DNA from: Burkholderiaceae bacterium
Lineage (GTDB): Bacteria > Pseudomonadota > Gammaproteobacteria > Burkholderiales > Burkholderiaceae_C
Assembly (NCBI GenBank): GCA_024235915.1
Contig: JACKLO010000012.1
Span: 185,438-249,437 of the forward strand
Reading direction: 5' to 3'
Length of the DNA stretch: 64,000 bases
The translations under genes were made by a program, and so were the position numbers. The notes beneath the pieces were generated by a model, which was not told the origin of the DNA, made no database searches, and was given only the letters and a program-made list of their open reading frames with translations. Shown piece by piece: positions 51,560-60,959 of this stretch. Numbering within the stretch: the first letter of the stretch is position 1; every line of letters starts with the position of its first letter.

Positions 51560-52132
51560 ATGAGTCAGTTGGAGAAGATGCTCGCCGGCGAGCTGTATGT
51601 GGCCAATGATCCCGAGCTTTACGCCGGCCACATTCGGGCCCAGGAACTGCTGGCCAGGTTCAACGTAACCACTGCGGATGCAGGCGACGAGCGGCGCGCG
51701 CTTTTGACCTCGCTGTTCGCGAAGTTCGGCGAGGCCACGATCCTCAAGCCGACTCTGCGCTGCGACTACGGTTTCAACATCTCCATCGGTGACCGAACGT
51801 TCATCAACTTCGATTGCGTCTTGTTGGACTGCAATCGAATCACGATCGGCAGCGAGGTACAGATCGCGCCGGGTGTTCACATCTACACAGCGACTCACCC
51901 CTTGGACTCGAAGCTGCGCCGCTCTGGCCTGGAGTACGCGCTGCCCGTCACCATCGCAGACGGGGTTTGGCTCGGCGGAGGAGCCATCGTCTGCCCCGGT
52001 GTCACCATCGGTGAGAACACGGTGGTAGGAGCGGGAAGCGTCGTGGTGCGTGACCTGCCCTCGAACGTGTTGGCCGTTGGCAACCCTTGTCGAGCGATTC
52101 GCCGGTTGGCCGCTGGGTCGAGCGGCGACTGA
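51560..52132 (+). CDS. Maltose/galactoside O-acetyltransferase-like protein (LbH fold)
   Basis: A 190-residue left-handed beta-helix acetyltransferase. The N-terminal Mac motif is QLEKMLAGELYVANDPEL, then hexapeptide repeats (CDYGFNISIGDRTFINFDCVLLD), the catalytic-histidine region HIYTATHPLD and ending VRDLPSNVLAVGNPCRAIRRL. It transfers acetyl from acetyl-CoA to a sugar or similar acceptor. ATG at 51560 begins the Mac motif; a GTG at 51548 is the alternative. It stands alone between two gene-poor stretches and its DNA is less GC-rich than its neighbours, hinting at separate acquisition. Confidence 0.85.
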   Translation: MSQLEKMLAGELYVANDPELYAGHIRAQELLARFNVTTADAGDERRALLTSLFAKFGEATILKPTLRCDYGFNISIGDRTFINFDCVLLDCNRITIGSEVQIAPGVHIYTATHPLDSKLRRSGLEYALPVTIADGVWLGGGAIVCPGVTIGENTVVGAGSVVVRDLPSNVLAVGNPCRAIRRLAAGSSGD

Positions 52133-52528
52133 CCGCTGCCATCTCCGGACGACCGGCTGAAGTGGGTCGATAGCCGTCACCGGGCAATCAGTTCGGGAAT
52201 TTTCGCTGCTGGTCCGAGTCCGTAGCGGGCCGGTTGAACAGGACGGCAGCCATCTGGCCGCCGATGATGTGGTCGAACATCTCCGCTGGATGGCGCACTT
52301 GAACGCGGTCACGCCCGTTCGCGCGACGGGGTCGACGACGGAATCCGGCGTTCACGCGCACATCGCTCGACCCTGCGGTGATGTGGCGCTGTGACCCGCG
52401 CTGTTTGAGCGTTGCCCGTCAGCGCGTTCGACGCGGTGTCGAGCGTCCTGCAGTGCCACGGGCAACGAGGCAACAGCGTTTCCTAGTGCCGCCGGGCTGT
52501 CCAGGGCCCGCTCGCAGGAAGAGGCGCG
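52133..52528. other. Gene-free stretch right of the acetyltransferase
   Basis: 396 bases between convergent genes. No family-like protein was found in any frame and no clear terminator hairpin was seen. Confidence 0.5.
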
Positions 52529-53731
<1,203 letters not shown>

Positions 53732-53800
53732 GGTGGGCTCTTGTGGGTCGTTTCGCGTGAAGGGCGTTCGGAGCGTGCTCAGGTCTGGCTCAGGACTCGC

Positions 53801-55312
53801 TCATGACGCGATCAAGTCGCGCTGGGCGCGTCTGAGCAGCCAGGGGCTCGCACGATAGCGCTCGCCGCGGTAGGTGTCGTCCAGCGCGGCCAGGATGCCC
53901 AGCACGCCGGCGGCATCCCAGCCGGACAGCCATTCGAAGGGGCCGGCCGGGTAGTTGACGCCCAGCTTCATCGCGGCATCGGCGCCCTCAGGGCTGCACA
54001 CGCCCTGGTGCACGGCGTCGGCGGCTTCGTTCACCAGCATGGCCAGCGTGCGTGCCACCACCAGGCCGGGCGTGTCGGCCACGGCTTGTGGTTGCACGCC
54101 CAGCAGGGCCAGCCAGGCCGGTGCCTGGGCGCGCCAGGCGTCGCTGGCGGCATCGGCCACGGCGACGGCCAGGCTGCCCTGCCAGGCGGTGCCAGGCAGC
54201 CGGTCGAAGACGGCGAGGTCGCGCACACCGGTGGCGGCGGCCAGGTCGCCGGCGGTGGCGCCGTCGGTCAGGCGCAGTTGCGCGTCATTGACCTCCAGGC
54301 CGGTCCAGTCGCTGTCCGCCGCGCGGGTGAAGGGCTGCGAGAGCGCGGCGGCAAAGGCGTCGGCAACGCCACCAACGCCATGCACCACGACCTGGGCATC
54401 GGCCGCCAGTGCTGCGGACGCTGCCGCGGGCAACGCCGGTGCGCCGGCCGGGTAGGCATAGAAGCCGCGCCCGCTCTTGCGGCCCAACAGGCCGCCATCG
54501 ACCATCTCGCGCTGCACGCCGGACGGCACGTAGCGCTTGTCGTAGAAGTTGGCGGCGTAGACGGAGTTGGTGACGGCGAAGTTGGTGTCGTGGCCGATCA
54601 GGTCCATCAGCTCGCAGGGGCCCATGCGGAAGCCGGCGGCGCGCAGGCAGGCGTCCAGCACCTCGGGCGGTGCTGCCTGCTCCTGCAGCAGCGCCAGCGT
54701 TTCGGCGTAGTAGGGGCGGGCGATGCGGTTGACGATGAAGCCCGGCGTGCTCTTGGCATGCACGGGCACCTTGCCCCAGGCCTTGGACAGCGCAAAGATG
54801 GCGTCGGCCACGGCGGCGTCGGTGCGCAGGCCGCTCACCACTTCCACCAGCTTCATCAGCGGCACCGGGTTGAAGAAGTGCATGCCCACCAGACGCTCGG
54901 GCCGTTGCAGGCCGTTGGCGATGGCGGTGACGCTGATCGACGAGGTGTTGGTGGCCAGGATGGCGCCTTCGCCGAGCAGAGCTTCCAGCTGCTGGAACAG
55001 CGCACGCTTGGCGTCGAGGTTCTCGACGATGGCCTCTACCACCAGGCCGCAGTCGCGGGCCTCGTCCAGCGCGCCGATGGCCGTGATGCGCGCCATGGCG
55101 GCCTGCACGGCGTCGGGCGCCAGCTTGCCCTTGACCGCCAGGCCATCCAGCGTCTGCGCCAGCTTGTCGCGCGCTGCGGCGGCGGCGCCGTCGCGCAGGT
55201 CGAACAGGGCCACGCGGTGGCCGGCCAGGGCGGCCACCTGGGCGATGCCGGCGCCCATGATGCCAGCGCCGACCACGAGCACACGGGTGTCGGCGGACAG
55301 GGAATCACTCAT
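53801..55312 (-). CDS. paaH: 3-hydroxyacyl-CoA dehydrogenase (PaaH/PaaC-like)
   Basis: A 503-residue NAD-dependent 3-hydroxyacyl-CoA dehydrogenase. The Rossmann motif is VLVVGAGIMGAGIAQVAALAGH, the signature HFFNPVPLMKLVEVVSG, and two C-terminal dimerisation domains follow, as in PaaH. It would oxidise 3-hydroxyadipyl-CoA to 3-oxoadipyl-CoA. Its ATG overlaps the boxA stop (TGATG), tying it to the box operon. The thiolase gene lies 69 bases downstream. Confidence 0.88.
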   Translation of the reverse strand: MSDSLSADTRVLVVGAGIMGAGIAQVAALAGHRVALFDLRDGAAAAARDKLAQTLDGLAVKGKLAPDAVQAAMARITAIGALDEARDCGLVVEAIVENLDAKRALFQQLEALLGEGAILATNTSSISVTAIANGLQRPERLVGMHFFNPVPLMKLVEVVSGLRTDAAVADAIFALSKAWGKVPVHAKSTPGFIVNRIARPYYAETLALLQEQAAPPEVLDACLRAAGFRMGPCELMDLIGHDTNFAVTNSVYAANFYDKRYVPSGVQREMVDGGLLGRKSGRGFYAYPAGAPALPAAASAALAADAQVVVHGVGGVADAFAAALSQPFTRAADSDWTGLEVNDAQLRLTDGATAGDLAAATGVRDLAVFDRLPGTAWQGSLAVAVADAASDAWRAQAPAWLALLGVQPQAVADTPGLVVARTLAMLVNEAADAVHQGVCSPEGADAAMKLGVNYPAGPFEWLSGWDAAGVLGILAALDDTYRGERYRASPWLLRRAQRDLIAS

Positions 55313-56586
55313 CAATACGTCTCCAGATGCAGCCGGCCTTCGGCTTTCAGCGCGGCGCCGACATTGTCCCAGTCCAGCCCGGCTTCGGTGGCCACGTCAC
55401 GCAGCGCCAGCACCACGCCTTCTTCCATGGCCTTGAGGCCGCAGACGTAGAAGGTGGCGTTGGGGTCCTTCAGCAGCGGCACCAGGTCGGCCGCGCGTTC
55501 GCGCATCGCGTCCTGCACATAGCGCTTGGGCTTGCCGGCTTCGCGCGAGAACGCGAAGTTGATGTCGATGAAGTCCTTGGGCAGGTTCTGCAGCGGGCCG
55601 AAGTAGGGAAGCTCGGCCTTGGTGCGGGCGCCGAAGAACAGCATCAGCTTGCCGCCCTCGAACTTGCCCGACTGGCGCAGGCGCCGGCGCCATTCCGTCA
55701 TCGCCCGCATCGGCGCGCTGCCGGTGCCGGTGCAGATCATCACGATGTGGCTCTTGGGGTGGTTGGGCATCAGGAAGCTCTGGCCGAAAGGCCCGATGAC
55801 CTCCACCGTGTCGCCCACCTTCAGGTCGCACATGAAGTTGCTGGCCACGCCACGCACCGGGTTGCCCTGGTGGTCCTCGAGCACGCGCTTGATGGTGAGG
55901 CTGACGTTGTTGTAGCCGGGCCGTTCGCCATTGCGCGGGCTGGCGATGCTGTACTGGCGGGCATGGTGCGGCTTGCCGTTCGCATCCAGGCCCGGCGGCA
56001 GCACGCCAATGGACTGGCCCTCGAGCACCGGAAACGGCATGGCACCGAAGTCCAGCACCAGATGGTGCGTGTCGTATTCCTTGCCCACCTCGGTGACACG
56101 CACGTTGCCCACCACGGTGGCGGTGACCGACTTCTTGGCCGACTTCGGCCCGTAGAGGTTGACGTAGGGGTGGGCGGCCGACCACGGTGGCACCGTGGCG
56201 CCATAGGCCGCGGCGCGGAAAGCCTCCGGCTCGGCCGTATTGGCGGCTGCCGGGGCTGCATCTGCCACCGCTTCGGCGACCGCTGCCGCGTCGGCGCCTT
56301 CAGCGGCCAGTTCGTCGGCGCTCAGCTCCGCCGGCAGTTCGTCCCAGCCCAGTTGCTCGTCGATGCCGTAGGCGCGGGCCTTGGGCACCAGGCGCCAGTT
56401 GTCGATGCTGCCGGTGGGGCAGGGCGGCACGCAGTCCATGCAGAGGTTGCACTTCGCCGCGTCGACCACGTAGTTGCGCGAATCGTGCGTGATCGCGCCC
56501 ACGGGGCAGGTGGCCTCGCAGGTGTTGCAGCGGATGCAGATCTCGGGGTCGATGACGTGCTGCTTGAGCAGGTGGTCGGCGTGCAT
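55312..56586 (-). CDS. boxA: BoxA, reductase component of benzoyl-CoA 2,3-epoxidase
   Basis: A 424-residue NADPH-dependent reductase that feeds electrons to BoxB. Two [4Fe-4S] ferredoxin motifs lie at the N-terminus (C17, C20, C23, C27 and C46, C49, C52, C56). An Ala/Glu-rich linker (about residues 85-125) leads to a ferredoxin-NADP reductase module with HARQYSIASP (FAD) and MICTGTGSAPMRAM (NADP). The domain order matches characterised BoxA. Gene order boxC-boxB-boxA fits known box operons. A 139-base structured gap separates it from boxB. Confidence 0.95.
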   Translation of the reverse strand: MHADHLLKQHVIDPEICIRCNTCEATCPVGAITHDSRNYVVDAAKCNLCMDCVPPCPTGSIDNWRLVPKARAYGIDEQLGWDELPAELSADELAAEGADAAAVAEAVADAAPAAANTAEPEAFRAAAYGATVPPWSAAHPYVNLYGPKSAKKSVTATVVGNVRVTEVGKEYDTHHLVLDFGAMPFPVLEGQSIGVLPPGLDANGKPHHARQYSIASPRNGERPGYNNVSLTIKRVLEDHQGNPVRGVASNFMCDLKVGDTVEVIGPFGQSFLMPNHPKSHIVMICTGTGSAPMRAMTEWRRRLRQSGKFEGGKLMLFFGARTKAELPYFGPLQNLPKDFIDINFAFSREAGKPKRYVQDAMRERAADLVPLLKDPNATFYVCGLKAMEEGVVLALRDVATEAGLDWDNVGAALKAEGRLHLETY

Positions 56587-56624
56587 GGTGTCGTCTCTTG
56601 GTTGTTCAGTTCACCACAAATGGC

Positions 56625-56692
56625 GGAAGGCACGAAGCCCGTGCGATGCAAAGCAGCTGTGCTGCCCCGATCGGCCGTTCTGCGTGCCTTCC
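56625..56692 (-). other. Structured boxB-boxA intergenic element
   Basis: Inverted arms GGAAGGCACG (56625-56634) and CGTGCCTTCC (56683-56692) are perfect over 10 bp and enclose a smaller hairpin GCAGC-tgt-GCTGC (56653-56665). In the boxB-boxA transcript they could form a nested stem affecting processing or the ratio of BoxB to BoxA. The inner palindrome also resembles the GCATAGCWGCTATGC operator, with two mismatches. Confidence 0.5.
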
Positions 56693-56725
56693 CCTAGCGT
56701 ACTGCCGGCGCCGGCCGGCGCGCCA

Positions 56726-58042
56726 TCAGTTGAAGCGCACGTACTCGAAGTCCACCGGCTGGCGGTTGATGCCCATGACCGGCGGCGCGATCCAGTTGGC
56801 GAACTTGCCGGGCTCCACCACGCGGCCCATCAGGCTGGCCACGTAGGCGCGATCGGTGTCGGTGGGCAGCCATTCCTCGACCTTGGCGTTCCACTCATGG
56901 TCGCTGACGTGGCGGCCGTCCGGCGCCACCTTGACGCCGGCGAGCGTGCCGATCTGGCGGTGGAAGGCCTTGTGCGGCACCTTCAGGCGGAAGGGGATGC
57001 CGGCCTTCTCGATGACCTTGTTCCAGCGCTCCACGCCGCCCACGCTGTCCTTGATGTAGTCGTCGCGCAGCACTTCGTTGAGCGCGTTGAGCATCGGCAC
57101 TTCCTTCTCCACCAGCATGCCGTTCTGCACGTCCAGCACCTTGTACTGCTGGCCCTTGAGCACGTGGTCGTCGGTGCGCTTGCCTTCCTCGTAGCGGCCC
57201 TTCAGGCCGGAGCTGTAGAAGATGGCGGCGTTGCTGCTCTGGTCGGCGCCGAAGAGGTCGATGGTGACGCTGAAGTGGAAGTTCAGGTAGCGCTGGATGG
57301 TCGGCAGGTCGATCACGCCGGCGGCACGCAGCTTGCCCGGGTCGTCGGTCTTGAGCTCGTTCATCGCTGCGCAGGTGCGCTGGATGACGCGGCTCACGCC
57401 CGACTCGCCCACGAACATGTGGTGGGCCTCTTCCGTCAGCATGAACTTGGTCGTGCGCGCCAGCGGGTCGAAGGCGCTCTCGGCCAGCGCGCAGAGCTGG
57501 AACTTGCCGTCACGGTCGGTGAAGTACGTGAACATGAAGAAGCTCAGCCAGTCGGGCGTCTTCTCGTTGAAGGCGCCGAGGATGCGCGGGTTGTCCTCGT
57601 CACCGCTGCGGCGCTCCAGCAGGGCCTCGCCTTCCTCGCGGCCGTCGCGGCCGAAGTACTTGTGCAGCAGGTAGACCATGGCCCACAGGTGGCGGCCCTC
57701 TTCCACGTTCACCTGGAACAGGTTGCGCAGGTCGTACTGGCTGGATGCCGTGAGGCCCAGGTGGTCGCCGAAGTGGATCTTGCGGTTCTGTTCGGCCGGA
57801 TTCAGGAAGATGCCCCAGCGGTAGTCAGGCATCTTCACGTGGCCGAACTGCGCCCAGCCCTGCGGGTCCACGCTGACGGCGGTGCGCAGGTAGACGTCGA
57901 AGCCGTGGCTGCCGTCAGGCCCCATGTCCTGCCACCAGTTCAGGTAGTTGGGCTGCCACTGCTCGAGCGCGCGCTGCAGCGTGCGGTCCTCGCTGAGGTT
58001 GACGTTGTTGGGGATCTTCTCGCTGTAGTTGATCGTGGACAT
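56726..58042 (-). CDS. boxB: BoxB, benzoyl-CoA 2,3-epoxidase oxygenase subunit (apparent internal deletion)
   Basis: BoxB is the di-iron oxygenase that epoxidises benzoyl-CoA. This product begins MSTINYSEKIPNNVNLSEDR and matches the family closely, including VNVEEGRHLWAM (ligands Glu115 and His118 here), TYFTDRDGKFQL and FMLTEEAHHMFVGE. It has 438 residues where I recall about 473-475. The shortfall is one block: FGDH (91-94) runs directly into LGLTASSQYDLRNLF, skipping about 35 residues containing TQ(G/A)DTEPASVEQQRH. In the Azoarcus enzyme that block carries iron ligand Glu120. As written, the protein may be inactive. The start 12 bases inside the longer open frame matches the family N-terminus. 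Confidence 0.92.
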   Translation of the reverse strand: MSTINYSEKIPNNVNLSEDRTLQRALEQWQPNYLNWWQDMGPDGSHGFDVYLRTAVSVDPQGWAQFGHVKMPDYRWGIFLNPAEQNRKIHFGDHLGLTASSQYDLRNLFQVNVEEGRHLWAMVYLLHKYFGRDGREEGEALLERRSGDEDNPRILGAFNEKTPDWLSFFMFTYFTDRDGKFQLCALAESAFDPLARTTKFMLTEEAHHMFVGESGVSRVIQRTCAAMNELKTDDPGKLRAAGVIDLPTIQRYLNFHFSVTIDLFGADQSSNAAIFYSSGLKGRYEEGKRTDDHVLKGQQYKVLDVQNGMLVEKEVPMLNALNEVLRDDYIKDSVGGVERWNKVIEKAGIPFRLKVPHKAFHRQIGTLAGVKVAPDGRHVSDHEWNAKVEEWLPTDTDRAYVASLMGRVVEPGKFANWIAPPVMGINRQPVDFEYVRFN

Positions 58043-58143
58043 CACCGTCTCCAAACAAACCGGTCGAAAACTGCGGGGGTAGAGGTTCGGTTGCGGCGCG
58101 CCACCCGGAAACCGCGCCGCACAACGAGATCAGGTCGGAAGGA

Positions 58144-59811
58144 TCAGACCCTGTTCCAGTCGAACAGGCTCTTCTGGCCGCTGCCGTAGACCTTCAGCGC
58201 GCCCTTCTCGCCGACGGCGTTGGGGCGCTGGAAGATCCAGTTCTGCCAGGCGGTCAGGCGGCCGAAGACACGCGTGACCATGTTCTCCGGGCCGTTGAAG
58301 CGCAGGTTGGCCTCCATGCCGGTCAGCGCGTCCGGGCTCATCGCCACGCGCTCCTCAATGGCAATGCGCGTCTCGTCGGCCCAGTCGATGTCGTCCGGGT
58401 TGCTGGTCACCAGGCCCAGCGCGAAGGCCGCGTCCGCGTCCAGCGGCTGGCCCTGCTGCGCCTGGACGGCGGCCAACGGCGTCTCTTCCTCGTAGAAGCG
58501 GCGTTGCAGGCGGCTCTGGCCGGTGGCCATGGGGTAGGTGCCCCAGTTCAGCGCGCCCACGGTGATCTTCGGCGCCTTGGCCTCGTCGTCCGGCAGGGCC
58601 AGCTGGTAGCTGCGGTCGCAGGCCAGGGCCAGTTCCAGGTAGGTGCCGGCGAAGCAACTGCCTTCGTCGATCAGCGCGAACAGGCTGCGGCTGGACACGT
58701 CCAGGCGGCTGAGCGTGCGGCGCAGCAGGCCACGCGTCTCGCGCACGAACCAGTGGTCGGCATTGGCCTCCAGCGCGGCGTCCATCGCCAGCACCGCAGC
58801 AGCATCGCCTGCGGTGCGGATCAGCCAGGTGCCGATCTCGAGTTCGTTGGTGCGCATCTCGAGGATGGCGTCGTCCAACTCGCGGGCGATCACCAGCGGC
58901 TGCCAGGCGTTGCCGGCGGCCTCGATGCCGGCCACGTCGGCCGCCACGGTGCCTTGCGGCGCTTTCACCGTCCAGGTGGCGGTGCGCTTGGTGCGGTCGA
59001 TCTCGACCGTGACGTGGCTGTAACGCAGCGCGTCGGCCTCCACGGTCTTGGCCAGCGGGGGCAGGGCCACACCCTTGGCGCCAGCGTCGGGGCCGGGGCG
59101 GGCACTGCCCTGGGCCAGTTCCAGCGCACGCTCCTGCACGCGGGCAGCGAACTGCGCCGGCTTGGCGATGTCGTCCACCAGGCGCCAGTCCTTGGCCTTC
59201 TGGCCGCGCACGCCTTCGGTGGTGGTGCAGAAGATGTCGGCCAGGTCGTGGCGGACCTTGCGCTTGTCGGTCACGCGGGTCAGGCCGCCGGTGCCGGGCA
59301 GCACGCCCAGCAGCGGCACCTCCGGCAAGCTGACCGCGCTGCTGCGGTCGTCGATGAGCAGGATCTCGTCGCAGGCCAGGGCCAGTTCATAGCCGCCGCC
59401 GGCGCAGGCGCCGTTGACCGCCGCCAGGAACTTCAGCCCGCTGTGCGTGCTGCTGTCCTCGAAGCCGTTGCGCGTCTCGTTGGTGAACTTGCAGAAGTTC
59501 ACCTTCCAGGCGTGGCTGCTGACGCCCAGCATGAAGATGTTGGCGCCGGAGCAGAAGACCTTCTCCTTGCCGCTGGTGACCACCACCGTGCGCACCTCGG
59601 GGTGCTCGAAGCGGATGCGGTTGACCGCATCGTTGAGTTCGATGTCTACACCCAGGTCGTAGCTGTTGAGCTTGAGCTTGTAGCCGGGGCGCAGGCCGGC
59701 GTTCTCGTTGAAGTCGGCGATCAGCGTCGCCACCGGGCCTTCGAACTTCAGCTTCCAGTGCTTGTACTGGCTGGGGGTGGTCTGGTAGTCGACACGGGAC
59801 GGCTGGCTCAT
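58144..59811 (-). CDS. boxC: BoxC, 2,3-epoxybenzoyl-CoA dihydrolase
   Basis: A 555-residue member of the crotonase superfamily that opens the epoxide ring with water, giving 3,4-dehydroadipyl-CoA semialdehyde and formate. Characteristic stretches: KHWKLKFEGPVATLIADFNE, VFCSGANIFMLGVSSHAWKVNF, AAVNGACAGGGYELALACDE, LPEVPLLGVLPGTGGLTRVTDKR and LIDEGSCFAGTYLELALACDRSY. Length is normal for BoxC. It is first in the boxC-boxB-boxA order, behind a promoter with candidate BoxR operators. Confidence 0.96.
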   Translation of the reverse strand: MSQPSRVDYQTTPSQYKHWKLKFEGPVATLIADFNENAGLRPGYKLKLNSYDLGVDIELNDAVNRIRFEHPEVRTVVVTSGKEKVFCSGANIFMLGVSSHAWKVNFCKFTNETRNGFEDSSTHSGLKFLAAVNGACAGGGYELALACDEILLIDDRSSAVSLPEVPLLGVLPGTGGLTRVTDKRKVRHDLADIFCTTTEGVRGQKAKDWRLVDDIAKPAQFAARVQERALELAQGSARPGPDAGAKGVALPPLAKTVEADALRYSHVTVEIDRTKRTATWTVKAPQGTVAADVAGIEAAGNAWQPLVIARELDDAILEMRTNELEIGTWLIRTAGDAAAVLAMDAALEANADHWFVRETRGLLRRTLSRLDVSSRSLFALIDEGSCFAGTYLELALACDRSYQLALPDDEAKAPKITVGALNWGTYPMATGQSRLQRRFYEEETPLAAVQAQQGQPLDADAAFALGLVTSNPDDIDWADETRIAIEERVAMSPDALTGMEANLRFNGPENMVTRVFGRLTAWQNWIFQRPNAVGEKGALKVYGSGQKSLFDWNRV

Positions 59812-59826
59812 CGCAGTCTCCTGGCA

Positions 59827-59840
59827 TGCACGTTGGTGCG
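59827..59840. promoter_or_regulatory. Degenerate TGCA-N6-TGC(A) element near the boxC start
   Basis: TGCA-CGTTGG-TGCG lies 15 bases before the boxC ATG and differs from TGCA-N6-TGCA at one base. It could be a secondary BoxR contact site downstream of the promoter. Confidence 0.35.
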
Positions 59841-59859
59841 TTGATCGGGATCAGATGCT

Positions 59860-59893
59860 ACGCATGATAATGCGTGCGGACTGGGTGTGTCAA
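59860..59893 (-). promoter_or_regulatory. boxC promoter with operator-like palindrome over the -10
   Basis: On the minus strand, TTGACA (59893-59888) is followed after 18 bases by TATCAT (59869-59864), a good sigma-70 pair (6/6 and 5/6). The perfect inverted repeat ACGCAT-gata-ATGCGT at 59860-59875 covers the -10, where a bound repressor would block polymerase. Confidence 0.6.
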
Positions 59894-59902
59894 GCAGAAA
59901 AA

Positions 59903-59916
59903 TGCACGTTTATGCA
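59903..59916. promoter_or_regulatory. TGCA-N6-TGCA operator (BoxR/BzdR-type) upstream of boxC
   Basis: TGCACGTTTATGCA is an exact TGCA-N6-TGCA, the motif described for BzdR and BoxR. It lies 9 bases beyond the -35 of the boxC promoter and overlaps the last codons of boxR. Benzoyl-CoA release of the repressor is family knowledge. Confidence 0.65.
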
Positions 59917-60857
59917 TCAGCCATGATGTCCCGGGCGATGGCCCTCAGCCGCTCGAAGGTTTCGGCCAGTGGCTGCGCGCTGGTGTCCAGCCGGTTTTCG
60001 GCCTTGGAATAGAAGGCGGCACGGCCGGCCAGGATGCCCTTCAGATCCTCCAGCGCTTCCTTGCTGGCGGCCATCGGCCGCATGTCGCCCTGGGCGGCCA
60101 CGCGCCGCAGGTGGTCCTCGGCGTCGGCCTGCAGCCAGATGGTGGTGCAGTGCGTCAGCAGTTGATTGAAGGTGGCGGCGTCGGAGACGATGCCACCCGG
60201 CGTGGCGATGACCGCCTCGGGGTAGATCTGGATCGCTTCTTCCAGCGCGCGGCGCTCGTAGCGGCGGTAGGCGCTCTGGCCGTACAGGCCCTGGATCTCG
60301 CCGACCGAACAGCCGGCGAACTGTTCGATCTCGCGGCTGAGTTCCACGAAGGGATAACCCAGATCGTCGGCCAGCATCTGGCCCAGCGTGGATTTGCCGG
60401 CGCCGCGCAGGCCGATGAGCGCGATGCGCGTGCGCTTGGTGGCCGGGCCCGGGTTGCCCTGGGCGCCCATGCCCAGCAGCTCGCCGACGGCGATGCGCAC
60501 GCGGCGCAGCGTCTCCTCATCGCGCTTTTCGAGCAGTTCGCGCAGCAGCAGCCATTCGGGGCTGGAGGTGGTGACGTCGCCGATCAGTTCCGCCAACGAG
60601 CACTGCAGGGCCGAGGCCACCTGCAGCAGGATCAGGATGGAGGCGTTGCCGACCCCGTATTCCAGGTTGGCCAGGTGGCGCTCTGACACGTCCGCCGCCA
60701 CGGAGAGCGCCTTGCGCGTCATGCCGCGGCGTGCGCGCAGAGCGCGCACCCGCTCGCCCAGGGCGACCAGGAACGGGTTCTTGTCGTCGCCGCCGGCCGG
60801 GTCGGTGCCGGCGTGGGCTAGGGGATACCCGGGGACAGGCAATATAGTGCTTGACAT
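59910..60857 (-). CDS. boxR: BoxR, benzoyl-CoA-responsive regulator (HTH plus shikimate-kinase-like domain)
   Basis: A 315-residue BzdR/BoxR-type regulator. Residues about 30-95 are an XRE helix-turn-helix (LGERVRALRARRGMTRKALSVAADVSERHLANLE). Residues about 145-310 are a shikimate-kinase-like domain with an intact P-loop (GLRGAGKS, 149-156) that senses benzoyl-CoA in the family. The ATG at 60857 lacks a ribosome site but follows a GACAAT hexamer by 9 bases. It is transcribed toward boxC, with operators between. An open frame continuing to 62810 is antisense to the ligase gene. Confidence 0.92.
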   Translation of the reverse strand: MSSTILPVPGYPLAHAGTDPAGGDDKNPFLVALGERVRALRARRGMTRKALSVAADVSERHLANLEYGVGNASILILLQVASALQCSLAELIGDVTTSSPEWLLLRELLEKRDEETLRRVRIAVGELLGMGAQGNPGPATKRTRIALIGLRGAGKSTLGQMLADDLGYPFVELSREIEQFAGCSVGEIQGLYGQSAYRRYERRALEEAIQIYPEAVIATPGGIVSDAATFNQLLTHCTTIWLQADAEDHLRRVAAQGDMRPMAASKEALEDLKGILAGRAAFYSKAENRLDTSAQPLAETFERLRAIARDIMADA

Positions 60858-60880
60858 GGAGGATGGATTGTCCCTAAAGT
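60851..60880 (+). promoter_or_regulatory. Promoter for the DUF4863-bclA operon
   Basis: TTGACA at 60851-60856 and TAAAGT at 60875-60880, spaced by 18 bases, form a plausible sigma-70 promoter. The -35 overlaps the boxR start codon, so the two divergent transcripts face each other closely. Confidence 0.5.
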
Positions 60881-60896
60881 GCCATAGGCACGATAC

Positions 60897-60909
60897 TGCA
60901 TCCCATGCA
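60897..60909. promoter_or_regulatory. TGCA-N5-TGCA candidate operator between boxR and the ligase operon
   Basis: TGCATCCCATGCA lies just after the predicted transcription start of the rightward promoter. Spacing is 5 rather than 6 bases, so binding by BoxR is uncertain. Confidence 0.35.
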
Positions 60910-60959
60910 CGCCGGCAAGCACACCGACTTGCCGCAGCGCAAAGCACCGAGGCCTTTCG

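Noticed and set aside
52133..52528. Possible transposase remnant on the minus strand reading into the acetyltransferase gene.
   Set aside because: The peptide shows no DDE or HTH pattern and overlaps the real gene in antisense.
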